Shown: in pieces, positions 36,699 to 46,037 of the stretch
How the letters are laid out: every line of letters starts with the position of its first letter
Position numbering within the stretch: position 1 is the stretch's first letter
Program-made: the position numbers and the translations under genes
NCBI RefSeq assembly: GCF_030644205.1
Contig: NZ_CP128647.1
Location: 434,001-498,000, forward strand
DNA from: Mogibacterium neglectum
GTDB lineage: Bacteria > Bacillota > Clostridia > Peptostreptococcales > Anaerovoracaceae
Reading direction: 5' to 3'
DNA length: 64,000 nucleotides
Notes under the pieces: generated by a model
Told to the model about the DNA's origin: nothing
The model's input: only the letters and a program-made list of their open reading frames with translations
The model's database searches: none

Positions 36699-38000
36699 AT
36701 GAAAACAACAAATAAACTGATTTTTGAATTAAAGGATGGAGTGTATGATTCGCTTCTCGAAGATGTAGTAAGCTATGATGATATTTTAAGGCTCAGAGAG
36801 AGACTGTGTGATGCTCTCAGTGGATTCGAGAAGGATTTCGGACAGATGGAGGTTTCTGTATACAGCGCTCCGTATACGATTCCGCTATTCGGAGACTTCA
36901 CAGAAGCACAGAACGGCGCGGTGCTTAGTGCGGCCATAAATAGCGAACTTGTAGTTGTGATATGCGAATCCGAGGACAAGATGGTTCACATGCATTCTGA
37001 GGCGGAAGGCATACTCGAGTTGGATCCTTGGGGACTCAGAAGGAATGAGAATGAAGTACGTAGCCTGAAAGGTCTGGTGAGAGGAATCCTCGCAGAACTG
37101 AAACTGAGGGGGTATAAGATAGGTGGATTTAATGCCTATGTTCTAGGGAATGCGCCTTTTGATATTGATGAGATATATGTACCAACATTTGAGATTTTGG
37201 TGACGAGAGCGATATTTGAGCTATTTAATCAGGGTGAACTTAACAAATATGAGTTAGCTGAGATAGGGCAATGTGCATCGAACTCACACTACGACGTACC
37301 TAGTGGAACTGCGAGGCAACTCGCTGCATGTATGGGTGGCTTTAGCTTTGCGGATTTTAAAAAACCAGGTACTCCTATCTCCAGTAAAGTGATTGGTGAA
37401 GTGCTTCCGAGAGATTACAGATTGGTGCTCACTAAGCTTTATCCGAAGGCGATTCTCAATGAGAGAACAGATATCGTGGCTCTTGGGGATATCGTTCATG
37501 AGCTCAGACAGGTTTCTGGAATCATCGGAGCTAGAGTGCTTAGAGAAGTCACTAACGACGTGCTATTAGAACATGCGGAGGAGATAAGAGATGAACTCGG
37601 TGATAGGGCGCTTCTCAGAGCATTCTGCTATATGGGAGAAATCATCAGGACGCTAGAGGCTAGCAGCTATATAATCACTGATGATATCGAAAGGTTCATA
37701 AACGCGTTTAAGTCGGCAAGTGACTCTAGATTCAAATACATTCAGTCTTATGGAGTTGCAGGTGCTCCGACATTCGAAGAGCTTGCGATTGCAATATCTG
37801 TTAGCGATGAGCTGCTATATGATAGTGGTGCTACAGCCATCTTAGGTGATGGTAGACAGGGTATATCTGTTGCTATTGCAGTAGCAGGAAGGGTAGATTC
37901 GTATATTAAATCCATGCAGAAGATATTCAGCGACGATAGTGGAACTATAATATCTGAAATATATGAGTTTAGCAAGAATAGGCAGTTTAGGTTAGTTTAG
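36699..38000 (+). CDS. Degenerate galactokinase-like (GHMP-fold) protein, likely non-catalytic
   Basis: 433 residues. Order and spacing follow GalK: SAPYTIPLFGDFTEAQNG (56-73) aligns with APGRxNLIGEHTDYNGG; RSLKGLVRGI and GFNAYVLGNAPFD (121-154) with the strand before the ATP loop; SGTARQLAACMGG (202-214) with CGIMDQFASAMG; GATAILGDGRQGISVAIA with GARMTGGGFGGC. Catalytic Arg becomes Thr, Glu-His-Asp become Asp-Phe-Glu, the Asp of GIMDQ becomes Arg, and the Ser-rich ATP loop (GLSSSAS) is lost. So the fold is probably kept without kinase activity. It is 8 bases after the phosphate-transporter gene. Function unknown. Confidence 0.7.
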   Translation: MKTTNKLIFELKDGVYDSLLEDVVSYDDILRLRERLCDALSGFEKDFGQMEVSVYSAPYTIPLFGDFTEAQNGAVLSAAINSELVVVICESEDKMVHMHSEAEGILELDPWGLRRNENEVRSLKGLVRGILAELKLRGYKIGGFNAYVLGNAPFDIDEIYVPTFEILVTRAIFELFNQGELNKYELAEIGQCASNSHYDVPSGTARQLAACMGGFSFADFKKPGTPISSKVIGEVLPRDYRLVLTKLYPKAILNERTDIVALGDIVHELRQVSGIIGARVLREVTNDVLLEHAEEIRDELGDRALLRAFCYMGEIIRTLEASSYIITDDIERFINAFKSASDSRFKYIQSYGVAGAPTFEELAIAISVSDELLYDSGATAILGDGRQGISVAIAVAGRVDSYIKSMQKIFSDDSGTIISEIYEFSKNRQFRLV

Positions 38001-38027
38001 CGACAGACATAAATATATATATAAATA

Positions 38028-38067
38028 AAAGAGCTCCAAGTAGATTGTATCTACCTTGGAGCTCTTC
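38028..38067. terminator. Bidirectional terminator between galactokinase-like and DUF975 genes
   Basis: Stem of about 16 bp with one bulged base (38029-38044 with 38050-38066), overlapping the last codons of the minus-strand gene; TTCTGTT on the plus side, TTTTATTTATA on the minus side. Confidence 0.8.
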
Positions 38068-38854
38068 TGTTATAGCAGCCTTGATTCATAACAGGATAGA
38101 TAACTGGTCTCTTGCCAAATTTAATATTGCTGCCGAGTTTTCCGGAAATTATTCTATATACTTCAGTATCGCAAGACAGTTTGTACGGAGTATAATAATA
38201 AATCCCAACCAATCCAAATGTAAATAGGCTACCAATATACCAACCTATGAACGACAAGTCATAGTTAAACATTTTTTCTTTATTACCATGCATCATATCT
38301 TCTGAAAGTCTTAGAGCTGCATGAGTGTCAATATCTGGGTTTTCAGCTAGAATATAAGGTACCATTCTGTATTTATATGCCTTAACGATTCCTGGGATGA
38401 TGAATAAAATTGACCAACTAAGAATCCGAATGTTCCTTGCGAACATAGTCTTAACAATATTAAAGTAGCTACTCTTAAATCCATCTATAATGTGCAGTCC
38501 ATAATGGTCATCTGCTGCATTATTCAGAAAAAAGGATCTAACGCTGATATTTAGCGGATTAATGAAGAATATTTTTACCGCTACCAATAGAAGCAGTACT
38601 AATATCATTGCGATAATTGGAAGTGAAGTAAGACGCGTGTAGAATGGGTCTTGTGCGAAGGAGTAGTCAAGAAGACCATTTCTGCCAAAATCAGTAGTAA
38701 CCATCTCAAAGCGATGGGCTAATGAAAGTAAACCTCCAGCAACGAACATCCTGTAGATTATTCCGACCATTACCTTGTTCCAATAACTTGGATTATGCTT
38801 AAACTTTATTTTGTATTTGAGCGCTAATGTATCTATGTACGTAATTTGTTCCAT
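38051..38854 (-). CDS. DUF975 family membrane protein
   Basis: 267 residues with about five to six transmembrane helices. Text such as FINPLNISVRSFFLNNA, SWSILFIIPGIVKAYKYRMVPYILAENPDID, and LSEDMMHGNKEKMFNYDLSFIGW is typical of DUF975. It is a close relative of the next upstream gene (39107-40036), so the pair looks like an old tandem duplication. No function is known for the family. GAAGGG lies 12 bases before the start. A separate pair of hairpins upstream suggests its own transcript. Confidence 0.88.
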   Translation of the reverse strand: MEQITYIDTLALKYKIKFKHNPSYWNKVMVGIIYRMFVAGGLLSLAHRFEMVTTDFGRNGLLDYSFAQDPFYTRLTSLPIIAMILVLLLLVAVKIFFINPLNISVRSFFLNNAADDHYGLHIIDGFKSSYFNIVKTMFARNIRILSWSILFIIPGIVKAYKYRMVPYILAENPDIDTHAALRLSEDMMHGNKEKMFNYDLSFIGWYIGSLFTFGLVGIYYYTPYKLSCDTEVYRIISGKLGSNIKFGKRPVIYPVMNQGCYNRRAPR

Positions 38855-39002
38855 AAGTTAAGTACCCTTCTTTAATTGATGATTCACTATAGAATATAGT
38901 TTAATGCTGGCAATGTCAATTATGTTCTCATAAATATTGATAACACAAAATATCCATTAAACTAGAAATGCAAAAAAACAAATTGTTACAGAAAAAAACC
39001 AT

Positions 39003-39021
39003 CCACGCGTCGAACGCGTGG
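39003..39021 (-). terminator. Second hairpin terminator downstream of the larger DUF975 gene
   Basis: On the minus strand CCACGCG / CGCGTGG (39003-39021) is followed by ATGGTTTTTTT. It comes after the first terminator at 39034-39066, making a double terminator. Confidence 0.75.
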
Positions 39022-39033
39022 TTTTACTTATAC

Positions 39034-39066
39034 AAAAAGACCTCCGTCTATAGATACGGAGGTCTT
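39034..39066 (-). terminator. Terminator of the larger DUF975 gene
   Basis: Perfect 11-bp stem AAGACCTCCGT / ACGGAGGTCTT (39037-39047 with 39056-39066), followed by TTTTTG on the minus strand. Confidence 0.88.
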
Positions 39067-39106
39067 GTAATGTGCTTGTTTAAAAGCCCTGCACTACACC
39101 TAAGCG

Positions 39107-40036
39107 TTATTCGCCAGGTTTATATTCGATAGTATCCTCTTCAGATACAACACCATCGGACTTTGTTTCACTAGAATGTGATGAATGTGATGGGGAACTG
39201 CTTGAAGCCTGATCTCTTGTGGCTGCCGAATCATTTCTGCCAAATCCAGGTGCGTAGTATGACGGCTCTTCGTAGCCCGAAGGGCCTGTGCCAGTTCCCT
39301 CAACTCCAAAGCTGTAGTCTTCCCCACTCTTTCCTGCTAGCAGTCTGTATAGCTCTGCGTCGCACGCAAGCTTGTATGGCTGAACCCAGAAGATTGAAAG
39401 TATTCCACAAGTGAATATGCTCAAGATATACCATCCAATAAAGGAAAGATCATATATAAATGTTTCCCACTTGTTGCCACGCATAAGTTGCTCAGAACGC
39501 ATTAAAGCTTCGTTGGTATCGATATCAGGGTTCTCAGCGAGTATATATGGGACAAGTCTATAAGAATATGACTTGATTATTCCTGGGATTATAAATAATA
39601 ATGTCCACAGCAGTATCCATAGATTCATAAAGAACATGGTCTTGACAACATTAAGATAGTTGTATTTAAAACCGTCGCCTAGATGGAAACCTTCTGCTTC
39701 TCCAGATGAGTTCCGAAGGAAGAATGTCTGAATGCCGACATTAATTGGGTTAACAACAAATATAGCAAAAGCAAATCCAACTGCAATAGCTATCAATATC
39801 ACACCTATCGCAAGACCAGCAATCCACTGCAAAGATGGGTCGTCAGCGAGCGAGTAGCTAGCATTGTAAGAAAAACTTCTGTTTGTCGTTGTAGTTGTGG
39901 TGTTGTAACTGCGTGAAGCAACGGTTGCACCGCCATTAAGTAGAAAATACACAAATGCTACTAGCACCGCATGCCAGTAATTAGCACGGAATCTAAATCT
40001 CCCTCTGTATTTTAATTTGTCTCTGTTGATATACAT
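39107..40036 (-). CDS. DUF975 family membrane protein with acidic C-terminal tail
   Basis: 309 residues from ATG 40036 (GAGGAG 5-6 bases before). Same signature as its neighbour: VNPINVGIQTFFLRNSSGEAEGFHLGDGF in two runs, LFIIPGIIKSYSYRLVPYILAENPDID, MRSEQLMRGNKWETFIYDLSFIGWY. Residues about 250-309 are a hydrophilic tail rich in Gly, Tyr, Ser and Asp, missing from the shorter paralogue. The N-terminus has an extracellular or loop stretch rich in Thr and Asn (NTTTTTTNRSFS). Function unknown; possibly envelope-related. Double terminator downstream. Confidence 0.88.
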   Translation of the reverse strand: MYINRDKLKYRGRFRFRANYWHAVLVAFVYFLLNGGATVASRSYNTTTTTTNRSFSYNASYSLADDPSLQWIAGLAIGVILIAIAVGFAFAIFVVNPINVGIQTFFLRNSSGEAEGFHLGDGFKYNYLNVVKTMFFMNLWILLWTLLFIIPGIIKSYSYRLVPYILAENPDIDTNEALMRSEQLMRGNKWETFIYDLSFIGWYILSIFTCGILSIFWVQPYKLACDAELYRLLAGKSGEDYSFGVEGTGTGPSGYEEPSYYAPGFGRNDSAATRDQASSSSPSHSSHSSETKSDGVVSEEDTIEYKPGE

Positions 40037-40149
40037 ATTAATCTCCTCTTGTCTCAAAATCTTTAATAATTAAATGGTTTTATATAGGATAAAATGCAAT
40101 GTCAATAATGTCAAATTATAACTATGACTTTAAGAAAATATTAAAAGTG

Positions 40150-40190
40150 GAGCTGTGACAGTGATCGATGTCCGAACAGTATCACAGCTC
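40150..40190 (-). terminator. Hairpin downstream of the DUF1015 gene
   Basis: GAGCTGTGA / TCACAGCTC arms (40150-40158 with 40182-40190) with a 23-base loop; minus-strand tail CACTTTTAAT. Confidence 0.6.
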
Positions 40191-40234
40191 GCAAAAGTTA
40201 TATAATTAAGAATATTTTACATATTTATTATCTT

Positions 40235-41545
40235 TTATTTGCCGATATATCTGCTTTCGATATAGTAACGTTTCTCGTTAGCTTCTCCCATCGAGAAAGT
40301 CTTTCTAGGAAGAGCACCATCCGCTGCAACTGCTGGGAAGAGCATGAACTTATCCATTGCTGGAAGTGCAAAACCTGCATTGCCAGCTTCGGCAGATAGG
40401 GACTCCAGAGCCTTTGTTCCGTGGATGTAGTCAATATCTACGGAATTTCTCTCCTTAACCATTACGTCCAAAGCGTTCTGAAGTACCCCTACCTCTAGCT
40501 GAGCAGAAGGTCCTTTAACGATGATAGTTCCTCTTTGTTCACCAGCTAGGCAAGGGATTGCAAAGCCACCATCTGGAGCAGCAGTACCATCTGGAGCGAT
40601 GTAAGCCTTCTCGTTCTGCTCGTCTAGTAGAGCTACAGCTTCATTTACGAGCTCTTCACCAGTCTGACCGTTCTTAGCGAAGATTACACGATGAATTGGC
40701 TCAAATACGATGCCTTCATCGTGGATGTTCTCGATTTCGCAGAGAGCATATCTAGCAGGGTGAGTAGCAGCTTCCTCTGGTGAAAGATTCTTCTTGATGT
40801 TTTCCCAGTTTGTCTTAGCTGTAGCCAGTGAGTGATTTCCGTCTCCCATCGCTTGGAAGATGACATTGCCTTCACCATATTTTTCTACAGCCTTATCAAA
40901 CAAGTCAGACAGAGCACCCTTTGCTCCTTCAAGATCCTTCTCCTCGATGAAGCATCCTGTGATATGTCCTCCTTCGAGCATTAGGTCTGTATCGTAAACT
41001 TGCTTCATAGGAGCATTTACCAATGGCTCAATTACACTCTTTTCAGGATCGTCGATGAGAATCAAGATGTGTGGTAGCTCGATAGGTGCACCTTCTCTAA
41101 TCCTCAGTCTTGGTGGGATCCTCTCCACAACAGTTCCTTCAGTTGCTCTTGTAAGAGATTTAGAACCCTTGTTGAAATCATATGCTTCAAGGTCCGTAGC
41201 TATTACAAGTCCAAGACGAGTGCGCCCTTCAGCAGTTCTCTTTACGAGCATGCATCCTGGTGTAAGAGTTTCAAGTGTTCCGTCAGCCATGTACTTATCC
41301 ATTGTCTGACGAATAGCCTTGATTCTTTCGGCTTCACCTTCCTTATCTAGGAAAATTTCAGGTAGCATGAGACGCAGTGTAGATGGTGCATCTCCAACAA
41401 TTTCTTCTACCTGATCCCAGTACGTCGGTTCTGAAGTGTATTGGTCACATGCAACTACAGCCCACTTGCTGTAATCAGTGCCAGCCTTAGGTACCATTAT
41501 TTCAGGGATGTGAAAACCGAACTTATCCCAATTGTACTTTGCCAT
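40235..41545 (-). CDS. DUF1015 family protein (SerK-like)
   Basis: 436 residues from ATG 41545, GGAGG 9 bases upstream. Opening FHIPEIMVPKAGTDYSKWAVVACDQY, central FQAMGDGNHSLATAKTNWE and LCEIENIHDEGIVFEPIHRVIF, and ending DYIHGTKALESL with FSMGEANEKRYY are typical of DUF1015. Some archaeal members are ADP-dependent serine kinases (SerK); bacterial members have been tied to serine metabolism, but activity here is unproven. The gene is monocistronic. An extended -10 promoter on the opposite strand lies in the upstream gap. Confidence 0.85.
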   Translation of the reverse strand: MAKYNWDKFGFHIPEIMVPKAGTDYSKWAVVACDQYTSEPTYWDQVEEIVGDAPSTLRLMLPEIFLDKEGEAERIKAIRQTMDKYMADGTLETLTPGCMLVKRTAEGRTRLGLVIATDLEAYDFNKGSKSLTRATEGTVVERIPPRLRIREGAPIELPHILILIDDPEKSVIEPLVNAPMKQVYDTDLMLEGGHITGCFIEEKDLEGAKGALSDLFDKAVEKYGEGNVIFQAMGDGNHSLATAKTNWENIKKNLSPEEAATHPARYALCEIENIHDEGIVFEPIHRVIFAKNGQTGEELVNEAVALLDEQNEKAYIAPDGTAAPDGGFAIPCLAGEQRGTIIVKGPSAQLEVGVLQNALDVMVKERNSVDIDYIHGTKALESLSAEAGNAGFALPAMDKFMLFPAVAADGALPRKTFSMGEANEKRYYIESRYIGK

Positions 41546-41862
41546 TGCTTTAATACCTCCTATGGTCATTCAAATCAAATTTTCTTGATAATTCTATTAT
41601 TTATTATCAGCAGACAAATTGCAATAAATCAATTATATTTATGTTCAAAAACAAATATTTCTTTTAAATCTAGTAAAATTAACACAGGTTATTCGATAGT
41701 ATTTATTATTGATATTTGTTATAATTAAGCAGGGCTTTAAGAGATTATTAATATAGGGGAGATTTCAATCTATTAAGTCAACGTAGCGCATCACTATGAG
41801 CGGAGAGATTGTATTTGTTTCCGTTTTGTATGTGTATGAGCTTTTTTATTGGGATTATGTAA
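41546..41862. other. AT-rich divergent intergenic region
   Basis: About 317 bases between the DUF1015 gene (minus) and the small membrane protein gene (plus). It contains TG-T-TATAAT (extended -10, 41717-41725) pointing right. A 24-codon ORF from ATG 41796 overlaps the next start codon, but no ribosome binding site supports it. Nothing else was recognised. Confidence 0.55.
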
Positions 41863-42360
41863 ATGGATGAATTCAATATTTTAGATAATGATAACGCGCA
41901 GTTAAAGACGAAGTATATTATAGCAGCCACTATGCTGGTGGTAGGAATCCTAATGCTAGTTTCGATTAAGACGAATGTATCATATGTTTTTATAGCTACA
42001 GGAATAATGCTTGTATATGCAACAGCTGCTAAGGAACGTGACCGAATCAAGGAGTTAAGCAAGATTAGCGATATGAATGCCTTTCAGGATGAGATAGAAA
42101 GGGCTGATAAGTTCCGAGGGATGGGGCTGATGCTTACGGATAATTATGCCATAGTTGTAAGACCGTCGCTCAATGTATATGCATTTGGCGATATGGCTAA
42201 GTTTGAGGTAGGAATTGCCGAAGGCAAGGAAAAGGCACTGTTTCTAACTGATAGAGTTGGAACTAGACACAAAATTGCTAGGACCGTAACTGGTGATGGT
42301 AACCAGACAGACTTTGATGATGCTTATAGAATAGTAAAAAACAAATTTGCCAGATTATGA
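41863..42360 (+). CDS. Small membrane protein with C-terminal PH-like domain, hypothetical
   Basis: 165 residues: two transmembrane helices at about 20-38 and 42-58 (IIAATMLVVGILMLVSI, YVFIATGIMLVYATAA), then a soluble part from 65 with alternating beta-strand text (GLMLTDNYAIVVRP, VYAFGDMAKFEV, ALFLTDRVGTRH) resembling YcxB/PH-type domains. I do not recognise a named family. The next gene (dehydrogenase of the tetronate operon) starts 13 bases after its stop, so it may be the first gene of that operon. A weak GGGA site precedes the start. Confidence 0.65.
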   Translation: MDEFNILDNDNAQLKTKYIIAATMLVVGILMLVSIKTNVSYVFIATGIMLVYATAAKERDRIKELSKISDMNAFQDEIERADKFRGMGLMLTDNYAIVVRPSLNVYAFGDMAKFEVGIAEGKEKALFLTDRVGTRHKIARTVTGDGNQTDFDDAYRIVKNKFARL

Positions 42361-42373
42361 AAGGAAGATGGAT

Positions 42374-43264
42374 ATGAAAATCGGATTTGTTGGTCTCGGA
42401 ATTATGGGACGTCCTATGGCAAAGCACCTTGTAAATGCAGGCTACGATGTGATGGTTTCTGATTTAAATCAAGAACTCGTTAGTGAGTTAGTTGACATGG
42501 GTGCGGGCACTGGTAGCTATAGTGAAATCGGCTCGCAATGCGATATCGTGATGATGATTCTGCCGAATGCAGATATCGTTAAGTCGGTAATTTTCGGTGA
42601 AGGTGGAATTGCTAGCTCAATGAAGAAGGGTAGCATCATAGTCGACCACAGCTCGGTTACCCCAGTTGAATCTAACGAGTGTTACTATGAACTCAAGGTG
42701 AAGGGCATTAGCTTCCTCGATGCACCAGTTTCTGGCGGAGAACCGGGTGCAATATCTGGCTCTCTAGCGATAATGGTAGGTGGAGACCAAGAGGCCTTTG
42801 ATGTAGCGAAGACATATATGGATTCATATGCTTCTTCAATGATACTTACTGGTCCAAGCGGCAGTGGTAGTGTTACGAAGCTGGCTAATCAGATAATTGT
42901 AAATAATAATATCGCAATCGTATCAGAAGCGCTCGTATTTGCATCTAAGGCTGGAGCTGATCCAGAGAAGGTATACAAGGCGATTCGCTCTGGGCTTGCA
43001 GGTAGTGCCGTGCTAGATGCAAAAGCACCTATGATGATAGACAGAAACTTTGTGCCTGGAGGAACTATAAAGGTCAACCATAAGGATATAACAAATGTAG
43101 TTAAGACCGCACATTCGATTGACGCACCAATTCCATACAGCGCCCAGCTATATGAAATAATGCAGGCTCTCAAGGTGCACGGACATCTAGGTGACGACCA
43201 TGCGGGAATTGTTCAGTATTTTGAAGCTCTTGCTGACTGCAAGGTAGAGAAGAAGGAGAACTAA
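42374..43264 (+). CDS. LtnD/GarR-like beta-hydroxyacid dehydrogenase
   Basis: 296 residues from ATG 42374 (AAGGAAG 6 bases upstream). NAD-binding KIGFVGLGIMGRPMAKHLVNAGYDV, substrate motif SFLDAPVSGGEPGA, and catalytic Lys in SVTKLANQIIVNN are typical of the 3-hydroxyisobutyrate/tartronate-semialdehyde/L-threonate dehydrogenase family. The adjoining DUF1537 kinases point to L-threonate dehydrogenase (LtnD) activity or tartronate semialdehyde reductase (GarR). First core gene of a five- to seven-gene operon; the next start is one base past its stop. Confidence 0.88.
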   Translation: MKIGFVGLGIMGRPMAKHLVNAGYDVMVSDLNQELVSELVDMGAGTGSYSEIGSQCDIVMMILPNADIVKSVIFGEGGIASSMKKGSIIVDHSSVTPVESNECYYELKVKGISFLDAPVSGGEPGAISGSLAIMVGGDQEAFDVAKTYMDSYASSMILTGPSGSGSVTKLANQIIVNNNIAIVSEALVFASKAGADPEKVYKAIRSGLAGSAVLDAKAPMMIDRNFVPGGTIKVNHKDITNVVKTAHSIDAPIPYSAQLYEIMQALKVHGHLGDDHAGIVQYFEALADCKVEKKEN

Positions 43265-43265
43265 G

Positions 43266-44693
43266 ATGGCAATCAGCGCTGACGTTCTAAAGAAATACAA
43301 ACCGATAGATGAAAAAGCAGTGGACGAACTGCTGGCTAAGGAGATTAAGAATAACAATAAGAAAATAGTAGTTCTCGATGATGACCCTACAGGAGTACAG
43401 ACTGTTCACGATATATCTGTATATACTGGATGGGACGTTGATAGCCTTAGAGAGGCTTTTGAGGAAGAGAAGAACCTGTTCTATATACTCACAAACTCCA
43501 GAGGATTTACCGAAGAACAGACGAGAACTGCTCACCTTGAAATTGCCGATGCTGTTGATAGAGCGGCTAAGGAATCGTCAAGAGATTATATTTTTGTAAG
43601 CCGAAGCGATAGCACGCTGCGTGGTCACTATCCGTTAGAGACAGAACTACTCAAGGAGTGCTACGAACACAATACGGGTGCGCAAATTGGTGGTGAGGTT
43701 TTATGCCCGTTCTTCAAAGAGGGTGGACGATATACGATTGGGGATGTACATTACGTTAAGTATGGCGACGAGCTAGTCCCTGCACATGAAACAGAATTTG
43801 CCAAGGATAAAACATTTGGATATACGGCGGAGAATCTTCCAGATTACATTGAGGAGAAGACTGCAGGTGAATACAAGGCAGAGGACGTAATCAGCATTTC
43901 ACTTGAAGATATTCATGATATGAATTTTGACAAGATTGAATCACAGCTGATGTTGGCTGATAACTTCAATAAAATAATCGTAAATGCCATTGATTACGCC
44001 GATATAAAGGTGTTTGCGGTTGCTCTATTTAGAGCGATGAATGCTGGCAAGATGTTTATGTTTAGGACAGCCGCTGCACTGGTAAAGGTTATGGGAGGGG
44101 TGTCCGACATCCCGCTATTGACACGCTCAGATATGATAGTTAATGATACCGAAAGCGGTGGTATCATAGTAGTTGGCTCTCACACAGCAAAGACAACATC
44201 TCAGCTAGAATGCCTCAAGGAGGTATCTAGCATAGAGTTCATTGAGCTCGATGCAAATCTTGTCAGAGATGAAGGAGAATTTGCGAAGGAAGTAGATAGA
44301 TGCGTGGCGCTTGAAGAGGAATATATCAAGGCTGGCAAGACAGTCTGCTGTTACACATCAAGGTCGATAGTAGTTGCTAATACTGGTGATAAGGAAGATG
44401 AGCTCAGACTTTCTGTCAGAATTTCCGATGCGGTGCAGTCGCTAGTGGGGAGACTCGCGGTTACGCCAAGCTTCGTTGTTGCGAAGGGAGGAATAACATC
44501 GAGTGATGTTGGCGTAAAGGCCCTAGCTGTAAAGAGAGCTACGGTTCTTGGACAGATAAAGCCCGGAATCCCGGTTTGGCAGACTGGAAGCGAGAGCAAG
44601 TTTCCGAACACTCCATATGTTATCTTCCCAGGCAACGTAGGTGAAGCTGTTACCTTGAGAGAGGCCGTGGAAGAGCTGATGAACAGGAGATAA
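43266..44693 (+). CDS. Four-carbon acid sugar kinase family protein (DUF1537), copy 1
   Basis: 475 residues, AAGGAG 9 bases before the start. N-domain: VVLDDDPTGVQTVHDISVY, TNSRGFTEEQT, VSRSDSTLRGHYPLETE. C-domain: GGIIVVGSHTAKTTSQLE, VVAKGGITSSDVGVKALAV, IFPGNVGEAVTLREAV. DUF1537 proteins are shown in the literature to phosphorylate tetronate derivatives (OtnK, DtnK). This copy is longer than the second and has the VQTVHD insert. It follows the LtnD-like dehydrogenase directly, as in the L-threonate pathway where OtnK acts on 3-oxo-tetronate. The substrate here is inferred. Confidence 0.88.
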   Translation: MAISADVLKKYKPIDEKAVDELLAKEIKNNNKKIVVLDDDPTGVQTVHDISVYTGWDVDSLREAFEEEKNLFYILTNSRGFTEEQTRTAHLEIADAVDRAAKESSRDYIFVSRSDSTLRGHYPLETELLKECYEHNTGAQIGGEVLCPFFKEGGRYTIGDVHYVKYGDELVPAHETEFAKDKTFGYTAENLPDYIEEKTAGEYKAEDVISISLEDIHDMNFDKIESQLMLADNFNKIIVNAIDYADIKVFAVALFRAMNAGKMFMFRTAAALVKVMGGVSDIPLLTRSDMIVNDTESGGIIVVGSHTAKTTSQLECLKEVSSIEFIELDANLVRDEGEFAKEVDRCVALEEEYIKAGKTVCCYTSRSIVVANTGDKEDELRLSVRISDAVQSLVGRLAVTPSFVVAKGGITSSDVGVKALAVKRATVLGQIKPGIPVWQTGSESKFPNTPYVIFPGNVGEAVTLREAVEELMNRR

Positions 44694-44703
44694 GGAGACG
44701 AAA

Positions 44704-46008
44704 ATGTCAGAATGTGTAGTAATCGCTGATGATTTAACAGGTGGCAATGCGACTGGTGTACTTCTTAAAAAGATGAAATACAAAGCGCATACTGTCATTA
44801 ACCTAGCGGCTATAGAACCGTCTCAGCTCGCTGAATGTGACTGTGTGATTTACCCGACTAACAGCAGAGGTCTGACATCAGAAGTCGCATATGATAAGGT
44901 GTATGAGGCATGTGCAGCTCTAGCTAAAGAGGGAACTATTCTATATTCGCATAGAATCGATAGTACACTGAGGGGAAATCTTGGAAGTGAGACGGACGCT
45001 ATGCTAGATTTTCTCGGAGAGGAATATATAGCAATCTGTGCACCATGTTTTCCTGCTACTGACCGCATCGTATGCGGCGGGTATATGCTTGTGGATGGGG
45101 TGCCACTACATAAAACTAATATCGCTATCGACCCGAAGACCCCTGTAAAAATATCTGAGGTAGCCGAGCTATTTCGCCAACAGAGTAAGTATGGCGTGGT
45201 TTCAGTTAGACTTAAGGAACTCATGCATGGCAAGCATTATCTCGCAGATATTATAAATTCAAATGTAGAGCAAGGTAATAGGATAATCTGTTTTGACTGC
45301 ATAAGCCAAGAGGATCTCGACTTGATTGCAGATGCTTGCATAACCAGTAAGAAGAAGATAGTTGCAGTTGATCCTGGAGTGTTCACGACGACACTTGCTA
45401 GAAAACTTATCGTACCTAAGGATCAGCAGGTGGACAGCAGGATACTTGCAGTTGTAGGAAGCGTAAATCCCAATGCTAAGGTCCAGATGGAAAACCTATG
45501 GTTAGCACAGCGTACCCATAGAGTTATGGTTGTAACCAAAAGATTGCTCGAAAGTGAGGTTGCTCGTAAGCACGAGATAGAAAGAGTGGTAAAGGAAGTG
45601 CTCGTCGGCTGTAACAAGAGGCAGGTGACAACGGTCGTTGGGGATGGTATTTATCCCGAAAACCGCATAGATTTCAGACCATATATGGATTTACTACAGT
45701 GCTCGATGGATGAAGTATCTTGCATAATAAATGATTCTTTCGCAGAGATCGCTTATGAGGTGTTTAAGAAAGAAACATCTTTCAGAGCTATGTATACAAG
45801 TGGTGGTGACATTACAGTTGCCGTATGCGATAGATTTAATACTGCGGGACTCAGGCTGCGAGACGAGGTACTGCCTCTTGCCGCTTATGGTAAATTCCTA
45901 GGTGGAGAATTCGATGGGGTTCACTTGATCACGAAGGGTGGAAGTCAAGGCGGACCTGATGCAATTAACTTATGTATAACGTATCTTAAGGAGAAACTAT
46001 ACATTTAA
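44704..46008 (+). CDS. Four-carbon acid sugar kinase family protein (DUF1537), copy 2 (DtnK-like)
   Basis: 434 residues after ATAAGGAG. N-domain: VIADDLTGGNATGVLLKKM, NSRGLTSEVAYD, SHRIDSTLRGNLGSETDA. C-domain: VVGSVNPNAKVQMENL, MYTSGGDITVAVCDRF and TKGGSQGGPDAINLC. It is clearly a different subfamily from copy 1 (shorter, ends in GGSQGG rather than GGITSSD). The next gene is pdxA2, and the kinase-PdxA2 pairing is characteristic of D-threonate (DtnK) or D-erythronate catabolism. I infer D-threonate kinase with moderate certainty. Confidence 0.88.
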   Translation: MSECVVIADDLTGGNATGVLLKKMKYKAHTVINLAAIEPSQLAECDCVIYPTNSRGLTSEVAYDKVYEACAALAKEGTILYSHRIDSTLRGNLGSETDAMLDFLGEEYIAICAPCFPATDRIVCGGYMLVDGVPLHKTNIAIDPKTPVKISEVAELFRQQSKYGVVSVRLKELMHGKHYLADIINSNVEQGNRIICFDCISQEDLDLIADACITSKKKIVAVDPGVFTTTLARKLIVPKDQQVDSRILAVVGSVNPNAKVQMENLWLAQRTHRVMVVTKRLLESEVARKHEIERVVKEVLVGCNKRQVTTVVGDGIYPENRIDFRPYMDLLQCSMDEVSCIINDSFAEIAYEVFKKETSFRAMYTSGGDITVAVCDRFNTAGLRLRDEVLPLAAYGKFLGGEFDGVHLITKGGSQGGPDAINLCITYLKEKLYI

Positions 46009-46037
46009 AACTAATATCGTAGAAAGGAAGTATATAT

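Noticed and set aside
41796-41870. 24-codon ORF overlapping the start of the small membrane protein gene
   Set aside because: No ribosome binding site and no recognisable product; noted only in the gap entry.
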